Positions 9,341-18,226 of a stretch of DNA of 64,000 nt are shown piece by piece. Origin of the DNA: Pseudodesulfovibrio sp. JC047 (GTDB taxonomy: Bacteria; Desulfobacterota; Desulfovibrionia; Desulfovibrionales; Desulfovibrionaceae). The position numbers and the translations under genes were made by a program. The stretch's first letter is position 1; every line of letters begins with the position of its first letter. Below the pieces are notes generated by a model, which saw nothing but the letters and a program-made list of their open reading frames with translations, had not been told where the DNA came from and searched no databases. Location: the NCBI RefSeq assembly GCF_010468615.1, contig NZ_WUEH01000003.1, positions 124,001-188,000 of the forward strand. Direction: 5' to 3'.

Positions 9341-9626
9341 GGGATATCATCGACCTTTGTTCCAATACATTATGAAGAATACTTCACTGATAAGCCTACC
9401 CATAAACGTGTTGTTTCGCAAGGTTGAGGTCGTCCATCCCCTGCTGTCACACAATCCCGGCCCATATGTCACACTCCCGAAACCCACGCAGCTCGCAGTA
9501 GGGATACCGTCTCCACACTTCATTGAAAAATCGTCTTCCTCCGTCGCGGAGTGGGCACTCCTCTCCATGCCCGCTCCGCACCCTCTCCTTGCCAAAACCG
9601 ACGGTTTGTGATCTCAATTGAACATC
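9341..9626. other. Divergent gap, no gene seen
   Basis: A 286-base region between the LytTR gene and the glycosyltransferase gene, which point away from each other. It must hold both promoters, but no convincing hexamers, hairpins or small genes were seen. Confidence 0.3.
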
Positions 9627-10613
9627 ATGAAGACATGTATTTTTCTGCCCCCGGTCAACAAACCGACCGGCGGCGTCACCGTGTTGCGGCAGGTTGCCGA
9701 TATTCTCCATCAGGCTGGGAAAGACGTCCGCCTTGTTGCGCGCGAAACCAGTGGTTGGCGACCGGACGGACTGGCCGATGCCGCGCCAGTGATTGAATGG
9801 GCCGACCTGCATCTGACGTCTGATGACATCTGGATGATTCCCGAAGGGTGGGTCAATGCACTGGCTCCGGGACTGGAAGCCAAGGCGCACTGTCTCAACT
9901 ACGTCCAGAACTGGGCCTATCTGTTTTCGGCCCTGCCCGAAGGGGTGGACTGGCACAACCTGCCCGTGGAATTTCTCGCGGTCTCTGATCCCGTGTCCCA
10001 CTACATCAAGAAAACGACCTTCAAGGATGCCCCGATCATTCGCCCGGGCATCGACCGCTCGATTTTCTATCCGCCAGACAAAAAGCCCACCCGCCGTTTT
10101 ACGGTGGCGTTCATGCCGCGCAAAAACAAGGCACTGATCCAGCAGATCAAGGCCATTGTCGAGCACCGTATCGGACCGAATGCCATCAACTGGCTGCCCA
10201 TTCAGGGCATGTCCACCCATCAGGTGGCCGACGCCCTGCGGTCCGCCCACATTTTCCTGGCAACAGGGTTTCCCGAAGGCTGTCCGCTCCCGCCTCTTGA
10301 GGCCATGGCCTGCGGGTGCCTGCCCGTGGGGTTCACCGGATTCGGCGGCTGGGACTACATGCGCCATATCCAATCGTCCCCCCGATTTACCCCGTGGATC
10401 GATCTGCGTGAAGTGGATTGGGCCGGAAACGGATTCTGGTGCGCGGACGGTGATGTGCTGGATGCCGCGCTCTGTCTGGAAGATGCGCTTGACATGCTCA
10501 AAAAAAACGATCTTTATCTAGCAGCGGCCCTGGAATCCGGGCAGGAAACAGCCGATGCCTACAGCTCTGACACCCAAAAACTCGCCGTCCTCGAAGCGTG
10601 GGACGCATTCTAA
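9627..10613 (+). CDS. Glycosyltransferase, GT-B/GT4-like
   Basis: A 328-residue cytoplasmic protein with the GT-B layout: an N-terminal half starting MKTCIFLPPVNKPTGGVTVLRQVADIL (donor/acceptor loop GGV) and a C-terminal half with FLATGFPEGCPLPPLEAMACGCLPVGF, the E-x7-E type nucleotide-sugar site of GT4 enzymes. Sugar and acceptor cannot be told. A TTG three codons upstream is also possible; no strong ribosome site for either. The tatD-like gene follows after seven bases, so the two are probably co-transcribed. Confidence 0.75.
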   Translation: MKTCIFLPPVNKPTGGVTVLRQVADILHQAGKDVRLVARETSGWRPDGLADAAPVIEWADLHLTSDDIWMIPEGWVNALAPGLEAKAHCLNYVQNWAYLFSALPEGVDWHNLPVEFLAVSDPVSHYIKKTTFKDAPIIRPGIDRSIFYPPDKKPTRRFTVAFMPRKNKALIQQIKAIVEHRIGPNAINWLPIQGMSTHQVADALRSAHIFLATGFPEGCPLPPLEAMACGCLPVGFTGFGGWDYMRHIQSSPRFTPWIDLREVDWAGNGFWCADGDVLDAALCLEDALDMLKKNDLYLAAALESGQETADAYSSDTQKLAVLEAWDAF

Positions 10614-10620
10614 ACACACC

Positions 10621-11439
10621 ATGTCCAAAAAAAACCGACCTGAACCGGAATCCCTGGCACTTGCCGCCGGGGGCGTGGATTCGCACGCGCACCTTGACCT
10701 CGAAGATTTTGACGAAGACCGGGACGAGCTGCTCGCCCGGGCCTCGGCCTCGGGCATCAGCCAGATACTCAATGTCTTTCTCGGACCGGACGCCTATGAA
10801 CGAAACCGGTCCCTCTTTGACACGCACCCGCAGGTTTCCTTCCTGCTCGGCGTACACCCCAACAACGCCCCGGACCTGACCGACGATGCGCTCGAACGGA
10901 TGCGGCACCACTTCAGCACCGATTCACGGCTCAAGGGGGTCGGGGAAATCGGCCTTGATTATTATTGGGATGATGTCCCGCCCGACGTCCAGAAAGTCGC
11001 GTTCATCAAACAGATTGACTTGGCCCGAGAACTGTCCCTGCCCATTGTCATTCATTCCAGAGATGCCAATGACGATACGGCCACCATCCTTGAATCACAC
11101 GGATTCAAAGACTACCCGGTGCTCTGGCACTGCTTTGGTGCGGACATCGAATTCGCTGAACGTCTTGTGGGCAACGGCTGGCATATTTCGATCCCCGGCC
11201 CGGTGACGTATCGAAAAAAATCCGAAGCGGTCCAGGCGGCCGTGGCCCGTATCCCACTCGACCGGCTCATGGTCGAAACAGATTGCCCGTACCTGACCCC
11301 GGAACCATGGCGCGGCAAACGCAACCATTCATCGCTGGTGGTCTTCACGGCCCAACGTATCGCCCAGATCAAAGGCCGCTCACTTGAAAATATCTGGCAC
11401 ATCACTGGCGACAACGCCCGACGCTTCTTTTCCCTGTAA
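10621..11439 (+). CDS. TatD family metal-dependent hydrolase/DNase
   Basis: A 272-residue TIM-barrel hydrolase. Metal ligands are visible: HAHLD (His22, His24), GEIGLDYY (Glu), IHSRD (His), LWHCF (His) and ETDCPYL (Asp). TatD enzymes are cytoplasmic 3'-5' exonucleases acting in DNA repair, and this family also includes YcfH/YjjV. The upstream extension to 10555 overlaps the previous gene; the ATG at 10621 keeps the usual N-terminus. A strong terminator follows. Confidence 0.88.
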   Translation: MSKKNRPEPESLALAAGGVDSHAHLDLEDFDEDRDELLARASASGISQILNVFLGPDAYERNRSLFDTHPQVSFLLGVHPNNAPDLTDDALERMRHHFSTDSRLKGVGEIGLDYYWDDVPPDVQKVAFIKQIDLARELSLPIVIHSRDANDDTATILESHGFKDYPVLWHCFGADIEFAERLVGNGWHISIPGPVTYRKKSEAVQAAVARIPLDRLMVETDCPYLTPEPWRGKRNHSSLVVFTAQRIAQIKGRSLENIWHITGDNARRFFSL

Positions 11440-11449
11440 ATATTCTTCA

Positions 11450-11478
11450 GGGCCTGTCTCCATCAGGCCCCTTTTTTT
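11450..11478 (+). terminator. Intrinsic terminator after tatD gene
   Basis: GGGCCTG (11450-11456) pairs with CAGGCCC (11464-11470), then C and seven T. A textbook Rho-independent terminator. Confidence 0.85.
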
Positions 11479-11531
11479 CTCATTCGCCCACGTCCTCACC
11501 CGACCACTTCGCCGCAGGCGACACAGGGTTT

Positions 11532-11554
11532 CCAAAGGGGGCCCGCCCCTTTGG
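11532..11554. repeat. Intergenic hairpin CCAAAGGGG/CCCCTTTGG
   Basis: A perfect 9-bp stem with a five-base loop in an otherwise empty gap. Similar CCAAAGGGG palindromes are common intergenic elements in Desulfovibrio-like genomes as I recall; only one copy is present in this window. Confidence 0.4.
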
Positions 11555-11641
11555 CTGCCAGAGGCGAAATCACCTGAAAATCCCGCCAAAGGCGGCTTCC
11601 ACTTCTCCCTTTTTCCTACCTTCTTTCACCAAAGACTGCCA

Positions 11642-12598
11642 TCAAGCGGGCACATCCCTATCAATCAATTTCAACTGAGAAATGGAGCCGAGTTCGTGAC
11701 GCATGTGCTCCTTGAAACAGCGTTCAGTGAGGGTTTCGGCCTTGTTTCTGAATTGCACACAGGCAATGGTATTTTCCAATTTTCTGTCCGAACCGGTGAT
11801 CGGCACGATGGTCTTGTCGGCGATCTGATCACTGACAAGATGACTCACGATGACACCAATCCCCATGTCCTGTTCGATGGCCGCTATGATGGCTCCGGCG
11901 TTGTCGGCCACGAAAACCATGTCCAACGAGGACGGCGCCGTGTCAAAATGGAGCTTGAACCAACTGCGAAACAGGGCAATATCCTTTTTGTACCCGATAT
12001 ACTGCAACTGAATCAGCTCGTCGTATCCGGCCCCGAGCACATGCGCGTTGTAATAGGTCTGGGAACAGGCACAAACAAACTGCTCCTTGACGATGGGATG
12101 TATGGTGTAGGTTGTCTCGCCACCAGGGGTGTTGGTAAAAATCGGCAAAATGTCGATGTAGGCGAAATCCAATTCGGCCTGAGATACCTTTTCGAACAAC
12201 ACATTCGGATCACCCAGCTCCAAATAGAATGAAACATTGGGATACTGCCGACGAAACGAAGCCATGATTCCGGGCAGATACGTCTTGCCAAACTCTGACG
12301 GCGCACCGATTCGCAACTCTCCGGACGGCATCTCGAAACTCTCGTTGATGTCGCGAACCCCGTTCTCCAACTGCATCATAAAGGCACTCACAATGGCGTA
12401 CAGCTTGTGCGCCGCCGCCGTGGGAATCAGCTTCCGGTTCACCCGGGTGAAAAGTGCCACCTGCACCTCGTTTTCCAGCTTCTTTATATGCTGACTGACA
12501 CCGGATTGCGTGATGTGCAACGCCTTCGCCGCCCTCGTGGTGCTCTGCTCGGTGTACACATGATAAAAAACCTTGAGTCGGTTGAAATCCGGCAGCAT
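11642..12598 (-). CDS. LysR family transcriptional regulator
   Basis: A 318-residue LysR protein. The N-terminal helix-turn-helix is clear (FYHVYTEQSTTRAAKALHITQ then SGVSQHIKKLENEV, about residues 8-45), followed by the two-lobed effector-binding domain. GGAGAGG six bases upstream picks the ATG at 12598 over one ten codons further up. It is divergent from mtnN-luxS with 128 AT-rich bases between, so SAH/methionine-cycle control is a reasonable guess. The effector is unknown. Confidence 0.88.
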   Translation of the reverse strand: MLPDFNRLKVFYHVYTEQSTTRAAKALHITQSGVSQHIKKLENEVQVALFTRVNRKLIPTAAAHKLYAIVSAFMMQLENGVRDINESFEMPSGELRIGAPSEFGKTYLPGIMASFRRQYPNVSFYLELGDPNVLFEKVSQAELDFAYIDILPIFTNTPGGETTYTIHPIVKEQFVCACSQTYYNAHVLGAGYDELIQLQYIGYKKDIALFRSWFKLHFDTAPSSLDMVFVADNAGAIIAAIEQDMGIGVIVSHLVSDQIADKTIVPITGSDRKLENTIACVQFRNKAETLTERCFKEHMRHELGSISQLKLIDRDVPA

Positions 12599-12726
12599 CA
12601 CACCCTCTCCTGTTCGATTGAATGACATTTTAACTAATCAATTCCAGCAAAATTAATAATTTTACTAATTAATAAATTTCCCGATAGAGTGCAACCAGAC
12701 CACGAGGTCTTCACAAGGAGTTTTAC
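12599..12726. promoter_or_regulatory. Divergent LysR / mtnN-luxS promoter region
   Basis: A 128-base AT-rich gap with several TTAATAA/ATTAATTA-like tracts around 12645-12675. It must carry both promoters and, by the usual LysR arrangement, the LysR operator; no single T-N11-A site stood out. Confidence 0.4.
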
Positions 12727-13437
12727 GTGAAAATAGGAATCATAGCGGCAATGGATGAGGAACTCCGGTTCCTGCATCAGGAATTGACCAATTCGAAAAT
12801 CGTCAGAATTGGTCAATTCACCTTTCATAGTGGACAGATACGAGATGTTGACGTTGTCGTGACCCAATGTGGCATTGGCAAGGTCAACGCAGCGGTCGGG
12901 GCAACATTGTTATTGGAAAACTTCAAACCGGATTCGCTCATCAACATCGGTGTGGCTGGCGGATTCGCTCAAAATATCGAAATCGGGGACGTGGTTCTTT
13001 CTTCGGAAGCGCGACATTACGACGCGGACGCCACGGCCTTTGAATATGAAATAGGTCAAATCCCGAAAATGCCAGCCAAATACACGGCTGATGACGCACT
13101 GCTTCACATCGCCGAAAGCGTGGACATGCGATCGGACAACGTGGCCGTGCATCAGGGAGTCATTCTTTCGGGAGACGCTTTTGTCCATACTCCATCACAG
13201 ATAGCCTATCTGGCCAAGAAATTTCCCGATGCCCTGGCCGTGGAAATGGAAGGGGCGGCCATCGCGCAAACCGGATTTCTGTTCAGGGTTCCCTTTATCC
13301 TCATCCGAGCCATCTCGGACAAGATTCGGGAGTCCGAAAACCAGATTACCTACGCAGACAGCCTGCATAAAGCGGCCAAAAGTTCCGTCAAAATGACTTT
13401 GGGCATTCTTGAAACAATCCATACGAGGGCAGCATGA
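12727..13437 (+). CDS. mtnN: 5'-methylthioadenosine/SAH nucleosidase
   Basis: Hydrolyses S-adenosylhomocysteine and methylthioadenosine to adenine and S-ribosylhomocysteine or methylthioribose. The 236-residue protein begins [13 protein letters not shown] (catalytic Glu near residue 12) and carries [19 protein letters not shown] (ribose-binding Met-Glu) and the proton-donor Asp in RAISDK. It uses a GTG start with AAGGAG nearby. Its stop overlaps the luxS start by four bases (ATGA), so the two are translationally coupled. Two 14-bp palindromes lie inside the first codons. Confidence 0.95.
   Translation: MKIGIIAAMDEELRFLHQELTNSKIVRIGQFTFHSGQIRDVDVVVTQCGIGKVNAAVGATLLLENFKPDSLINIGVAGGFAQNIEIGDVVLSSEARHYDADATAFEYEIGQIPKMPAKYTADDALLHIAESVDMRSDNVAVHQGVILSGDAFVHTPSQIAYLAKKFPDALAVEMEGAAIAQTGFLFRVPFILIRAISDKIRESENQITYADSLHKAAKSSVKMTLGILETIHTRAA
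12781..12819. repeat. Paired palindromes GAATTGNNCAATTC in mtnN
   Basis: GAATTGACCAATTC (12781-12794) and GAATTGGTCAATTC (12806-12819) are each palindromic and are also perfect reverse complements of one another, 11 bases apart, at codons 19-31 of mtnN. They could form a strong stem in the mRNA or bind a regulator. Confidence 0.6.
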
Positions 13438-13913
13438 AAAAAATAGCAAGTTTCACCATCGATCACACCAAACTGCACCGCGGTGTCTATGTTTCCCGCA
13501 CGGATCTGGCGGGGACTGCCGTGGTCACGACATTTGACCTGCGCATGAAGGAACCGAACAGGGAACCGGCTCTGGCTCCAGAAGCCGCTCACGCCATCGA
13601 GCATATCGGGGCCACCTTTCTGCGCAACCATCCGCATTACAAGGATCAGGTCATCTACTTCGGTCCCATGGGATGCCTGACCGGATTTTACCTCGTGCTC
13701 AGCACTAAATGCTCGTCACGCGAGATACTCCCACTCATTCAGGAAGTCTTCCAGCATGTTGCAGCATTTGACGGCGACATTCCCGGAGCAAGCCCGGTGG
13801 AATGCGGCAATTATCGTTTCATGGATCTGAATGGAGCGCGACAGGAAGCCGCCCGATACAGTGAGGAAGTACTGTCCGCCATTCAGGACGAAAATCTCGT
13901 GTATCCCGAATAA
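13434..13913 (+). CDS. luxS: S-ribosylhomocysteine lyase LuxS
   Basis: Cleaves S-ribosylhomocysteine to homocysteine and DPD, the precursor of autoinducer-2. The 159 residues include the metal ligands His53 and His57 (HAIEH) and Cys124 (ECGNY), plus the catalytic Cys81 in GPMGC. Together with mtnN it completes the two-step detoxification of SAH; whether AI-2 is used as a signal here cannot be told. A hairpin terminator follows 14 bases after the stop. Confidence 0.95.
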   Translation: MKKIASFTIDHTKLHRGVYVSRTDLAGTAVVTTFDLRMKEPNREPALAPEAAHAIEHIGATFLRNHPHYKDQVIYFGPMGCLTGFYLVLSTKCSSREILPLIQEVFQHVAAFDGDIPGASPVECGNYRFMDLNGARQEAARYSEEVLSAIQDENLVYPE

Positions 13914-13926
13914 CGACCGTCATGTC

Positions 13927-13957
13927 CGGGTGGAAACTCTTTCAGGGCTTCCACCCG
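13927..13957. terminator. Terminator between luxS and DUF4125 gene
   Basis: CGGGTGGAA (13927-13935) pairs with TTCCACCCG (13949-13957); a T-rich CTTTCT follows on the plus strand. It lies between two convergent genes. Confidence 0.65.
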
Positions 13958-14013
13958 CTTTCTATCATGTTCTGGTAGTCCATGCGTTGAACACAGCTAC
14001 CGCCAAGGGCACC

Positions 14014-14604
14014 CTACTGGTGCCGACTCACGCGCCTTTTCAATTTCGCCAACGATGCCACGCCGATTTTTTTCGTTATGTTCTCAAATCGAAGCAGGGC
14101 CAGGTTTTCCCCTTTTTCCCGCGCTTCATGAACACGATCGGCATACAGCGACACCGTTTTTGGTGAAAACGTCTTTAACTCGGCGCATTGATTCCGACGA
14201 AACAGCCCTGGATTTTCCGGGCTGAACCAAGGATACGCCTTTGAAGCGTCACTCATCCAGTGCGCTTCGACATCAACGATTTTTCCGATGGTTTCCATAT
14301 CCCCGGAAACCGGTGGAGTCAGGTCATCCATACGCGCATTTTTTTCCACCAACAAATTCCGACCATCCTGTTTCGCGGCTTTCAAATCAGCCAGATACGA
14401 TTCCAGAAACTCGGTCTGCATGACGGAAAAAAGCATCCATCGCATCTTGCGGAATGTCTTGCGACGTTCCAGACACATGGATGATCCATCAGTCGCGGAA
14501 GCAGCTCGAAACATGACCAATTCATGATCGATAATCTCCCGAATCAGCCGCTCACGGACCTTTTCCCTGGGCGGCGTTCTTTCGAACACGCCAAAAGCAA
14601 ACAT
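14014..14604 (-). CDS. DUF4125 family protein
   Basis: A 196-residue soluble protein matching DUF4125 by memory: IREIIDHELVMFRAA, RKTFRKMRWMLFSVM and LESYLADLKAAKQDGRNLLVEKNARM are characteristic. The family has no known function and occurs widely in Desulfovibrio and in gut clostridia. The start at 14604 has AGAGAGG eight bases upstream; longer frames to 14658 have no ribosome site. It is transcribed alone, convergent with luxS. Confidence 0.6.
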   Translation of the reverse strand: MFAFGVFERTPPREKVRERLIREIIDHELVMFRAASATDGSSMCLERRKTFRKMRWMLFSVMQTEFLESYLADLKAAKQDGRNLLVEKNARMDDLTPPVSGDMETIGKIVDVEAHWMSDASKAYPWFSPENPGLFRRNQCAELKTFSPKTVSLYADRVHEAREKGENLALLRFENITKKIGVASLAKLKRRVSRHQ

Positions 14605-15265
14605 TGCAAAGCCCTCTCTATTCGAGATTTTCATGTGCTGACACGCAGTTCTATCCACGCGCCAATTTCAAGACCTTGAGGAAACCGACTTCGTTGAGGT
14701 CAATCAGTATCCTTCCACATTTTTCGGAAAAACAATTTTTCCATTTCCTCGTCCGGCGACTCTATTCCAATGCCACGAGTTCTCCCGAGGTATACCCACA
14801 GGTTCAGCACGCGCCTGATCTGTCGATGCACCACATCAGCTTTTTTTGCGTCGGACACTTCGCCGAACACCGCCCCTGTACAACCTCAAAAGTTATAGGT
14901 CAAACCAATATGAAAAAAAATGTACCCAAATAAACTCTATTTAAAAACGCATGAAAACACAGACGTATGGATAGGGAAAATGGAGAGATGAAATGAAGCA
15001 GGGAAAAAGCACGCTGCGCCACCATTTTTAGATGGCCACCCAAAAATCAAGCGGCCCATACACGTGAGCCATGCCGGACATCAGTCCGGCATGGCTCCCA
15101 AGTACACACGGCGTCAAGTCGCCTAGGGAAGTGTTATGACATCACTTATGAGAATCTTGACTCCGCTCCTTGGTCAGACACTGATCGTCTCAGTGAACGC
15201 CTGTCCCCCCTCACATCAATCGGAAGGAATCCTCCCGAATCAAATAAGGACAGGCGTGATATCAT
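14605..15265. other. 660-base gap with one strong hairpin
   Basis: No gene with a ribosome site and coding-like composition was found. AGCCATGCCGGAC (15067-15079) and GTCCGGCATGGCT (15084-15096) form a perfect 13-bp stem with an ATCA loop. With no T-run it may be a Rho-assisted terminator for the larA-end of the upstream minus-strand operon or part of a small RNA. Confidence 0.4.
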
Positions 15266-16534
15266 TTATTCTGCGCCAAGCCTCAATTGAAGCCTGCCGT
15301 CCGCGTCAAACGTCACTTCCTGGGGCGATCCAACGATGTCGAATCGTTCCTTGCCGGACAATTCCGGAATCAGTGCCTCGCTGACATAACAATCGGTCAG
15401 GTACAGTGTATTGGGGACACACACCATTCGCACCTCATCGAGTGGTGTATTGCGCAGACAATGCATCATGGTTTTCAATGTCTCTTCCTCGGTGTCCAGG
15501 AACAGCGGCAGGAAGGCCCGGGCCACGAAAGTCGTGGTCAGACAGTTCAGGTACGTGGCCTTGCGATCAATCTTGTCCACCAATTTCCTGGTGGTGAAAT
15601 CAGCAAGTCCGATACCCGTGGCATTGCCGTGCGATGCCTCGGACAGATCCAGAACAGACACGTAATGAATAACGGGAGCAACTGGTTCGGCCCCGCCCTG
15701 AATACGCAGTCTACCGACAATGTTCGTATCCAGCCCTGTTCCACTATAGTTTTTGCCCATCTCCTCGACGACCAACGCGTCCAGGTGTTCGACGGGCAAT
15801 GAAGGCATCAGGGATTTCGAATAGCGCAACAACTCGCGTTCGCGTTCGATGATATCCTTGGCCAAAATCCCTTCGATCTTGGCGGTTTCTTCGTAGGCAT
15901 TCTCGATAAGAGCAAGGCCGCCCACAACCGGCATCTTCGCGATAATGGCGCTCGCGACTTCTTCCAATAATGGGGATAGCCGTTCGGACTTTCCTTCGGC
16001 ATGAAACTGGGTTGCACCCGCAGGTCCGCCGAGTCCCACAACGAGTTTCTTGGCCAGACCGCTTTCCACCGTTCCCTTGAACGACGTATGCGTCTTGACG
16101 CGATTGATGGGCATGATGGCATCCACTTCAAAAGCGGACTCCAGCATGAAGACCTTCCAGCCATTTTCGGTGGTGCCGACTTCGCGCCCCTTGTCGCAGG
16201 TAATGACCCGCGCGCCGAGACGTTCTTCGGTGATACCAAGGCTGTCGAGCACCTCCTTCTGACCGGCGGCCGAGCCACCGCCATGACTGCCCATGGCGGC
16301 CAGCAGTACCGGGGTTGCCCCCTTGTCCTTGACGAATTGCACGGCTATTTCAAGAATCGTCAGAATATTCTGTATACCCCGACTTCCGGCCGTGATGCCC
16401 ACGGTCATGCCGGGTTTGATCGTCTGTTCCAATTTTGCCAGCTCGGCTTTCACTGTGCCGGGCACGTCCTCGACTCGATCCCGCTCAAAATTCTGGCGAA
16501 TTCGAACCATGCGAGGAAATACGTGTGATGTCAT
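15266..16534 (-). CDS. LarA-like nickel-pincer hydroxyacid racemase
   Basis: A 422-residue member of the LarA superfamily (DUF2088). Visible signatures are ITAGSRGIQN, LLAAMGSHGGGS and NRVKTHTSFKG, where the lysine and histidines sit in the region that holds the nickel-pincer cofactor. Classical LarA racemises lactate; other members act on malate, 2-hydroxyglutarate or gluconate as far as I recall. It is the last gene of a minus-strand block that includes a 2-oxoglutarate:ferredoxin oxidoreductase, so 2-hydroxyglutarate is the best substrate guess. It starts 18 bases after the transporter gene. The cofactor genes larB/C/E are not in the window. Confidence 0.72.
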   Translation of the reverse strand: MTSHVFPRMVRIRQNFERDRVEDVPGTVKAELAKLEQTIKPGMTVGITAGSRGIQNILTILEIAVQFVKDKGATPVLLAAMGSHGGGSAAGQKEVLDSLGITEERLGARVITCDKGREVGTTENGWKVFMLESAFEVDAIMPINRVKTHTSFKGTVESGLAKKLVVGLGGPAGATQFHAEGKSERLSPLLEEVASAIIAKMPVVGGLALIENAYEETAKIEGILAKDIIERERELLRYSKSLMPSLPVEHLDALVVEEMGKNYSGTGLDTNIVGRLRIQGGAEPVAPVIHYVSVLDLSEASHGNATGIGLADFTTRKLVDKIDRKATYLNCLTTTFVARAFLPLFLDTEEETLKTMMHCLRNTPLDEVRMVCVPNTLYLTDCYVSEALIPELSGKERFDIVGSPQEVTFDADGRLQLRLGAE

Positions 16535-16552
16535 GTCTCACTCCTCAAGATG

Positions 16553-18019
16553 TTAATACAATCCGATCATCGGGAACCAGATCAACGCGGTCGCGGCCCA
16601 CAATGCCCATGCCATGAGGCCGACCAGCACTGATGATTTGAGCTGTTCCGTCACCGTGTAATACCCGGCACCAAACATGATGATGTTGCCCATGGTATTG
16701 AATGGGAAGAACAACGCATACCCCATGAGAATTGCCTGTGGCAAAACAAACGCCACAACCGGAAAATTGAACGCTGTCGCCATACCAATATAAATGGGAA
16801 TCATGACACCGGCCATGGCCGTGGTGGTTGACCAAATCATGTGACTGAAGATGGTAAAGCCCATCAGGCCGATCATCAACGGCAGCATACCGACACCATC
16901 CAGCCCCAAAGACTGCATCCCGGTCGTGATAACCCAAGCAAAGGCCTCGGTTTTGATCAATGTATTGGACAAGGTGATAACACCGCCGAAATACACGAAC
17001 AATTCCCAGGGAATCTTCTTTTCTGCCTGTTTCCAGCTCAAGACACCAATACTCGGAGCCAAAATCAGACCACTGACCAAAAATGCCAACATGGCGGAAC
17101 TCATCTTGTGCCAGGCATCAGTGGACCACAGGACCAAAGCGAGAATGAAATACAGCAACGCCTTGATTTCTTCCCTGCTCAAGGGACCCATTTTCTTCAA
17201 TTCCCTGTCAACATACTCAATACCGCCGGGAATGGTCGTCATTTCCGGTTTGAAAAGAACCCGCAACAATAACGGAGTACCGATCAAGACAAGAATCGTG
17301 GTGGGCAGGGCTGCCAAGGTCCAATAGCCCCATGTGGTGCCGATGGCGGTGGTGCCAAGGGCGGCCGCGATCAAAGCGATGGAAATGGGATTGGGAATAG
17401 TTGCGGTCTGAAAACCACCAGCCGTGATATTGGATGCAAAGGTGTTTGACAGGAACAACGCTTTACCAAAATTACTTTTTCCCTTCTCAACCTGATACGC
17501 CTGGGCCACACCCTCGACGATCGGCAGCATGGCTGCGGTCCGCGCCGTATTGGACGGGGTCAGCGGAGAAATCAACAGGTTGGCAAACATGGGTGTCAAA
17601 ATCGCACCCAATGGAGTTTTTCCGAACCGCTTCATCATGACAAGCGCAAGCCGCTGGGCGATCCCCGTCTCGGTCATGGCCGTCGAAATGATGAACCCGG
17701 TTACCAGCAACCACAATGCCGGTGAACCGAATCCGGAAATGGCAAATTTGGCCGATCGTATGAGGTGCCCCGCTTCGTTGACTGCGCCGGTCGGATTACC
17801 AACCCACAAATACAGAATAGGAACGAGCATCATGGTACTGGTCGCAATACTCATGCTCAACGTGATCCAGACAACAACCGCACCGGAAAAAATGGTCAGC
17901 AACTTGTGTTGCGTTATCGTCATGGTTTCCGGTGTTGGCAAAAGCCACACACAGAGCGCCACAGCGATCGCAATGATCGTGCCGTATTTTTTCCCGAAAT
18001 CTTCAAATTTGTTTGCCAT
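16553..18019 (-). CDS. DASS/SLC13 family dicarboxylate transporter
   Basis: A 488-residue integral membrane protein of the divalent-anion:Na+ symporter group, with about a dozen hydrophobic segments. The paired Ser-Asn-Thr hairpin motifs show: PLTPSNTARTAAMLPI in the first half and SHMIWSTTTAMAGVMIPI in the second. Such proteins carry succinate, malate, 2-oxoglutarate or citrate, or exchange them. In this operon it likely imports the hydroxydicarboxylate or exports succinate. AAGGAAG precedes the start. Confidence 0.85.
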   Translation of the reverse strand: MANKFEDFGKKYGTIIAIAVALCVWLLPTPETMTITQHKLLTIFSGAVVVWITLSMSIATSTMMLVPILYLWVGNPTGAVNEAGHLIRSAKFAISGFGSPALWLLVTGFIISTAMTETGIAQRLALVMMKRFGKTPLGAILTPMFANLLISPLTPSNTARTAAMLPIVEGVAQAYQVEKGKSNFGKALFLSNTFASNITAGGFQTATIPNPISIALIAAALGTTAIGTTWGYWTLAALPTTILVLIGTPLLLRVLFKPEMTTIPGGIEYVDRELKKMGPLSREEIKALLYFILALVLWSTDAWHKMSSAMLAFLVSGLILAPSIGVLSWKQAEKKIPWELFVYFGGVITLSNTLIKTEAFAWVITTGMQSLGLDGVGMLPLMIGLMGFTIFSHMIWSTTTAMAGVMIPIYIGMATAFNFPVVAFVLPQAILMGYALFFPFNTMGNIIMFGAGYYTVTEQLKSSVLVGLMAWALWAATALIWFPMIGLY

Positions 18020-18186
18020 TGAAATCTTCCTTTTCTAGACGTGAACAGAAATCGAGCTGAGACCGAACCCATCGACTGCACCTGGATAAATCCGGGCAAC
18101 GGCATGGAAATCCATATTTTTTTGATTGGACACCTGACCAGATGGTTGGCCACACCCGCCATGGTCTGAAAATGATCGATCGGGAC

Positions 18187-18210
18187 AAAAAGCCCTCATG
18201 AATTCAGGCT
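18187..18210 (-). terminator. Weak hairpin between glcF-like and DASS genes
   Basis: On the minus strand AGCCT and GGGCT flank a GAATTC-centred loop and are followed by TTTTTG. It is a weak terminator or attenuator inside the operon, which could lower expression of the transporter and racemase. Confidence 0.35.
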
Positions 18211-18226
18211 CTTCTATCCAACCGCA

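Noticed and set aside
15266-16534. Calling the LarA-like protein a lactate racemase
   Set aside because: The family is broader than lactate and the operon holds 2-oxoglutarate and succinyl-CoA enzymes, so lactate is not the best-supported substrate.
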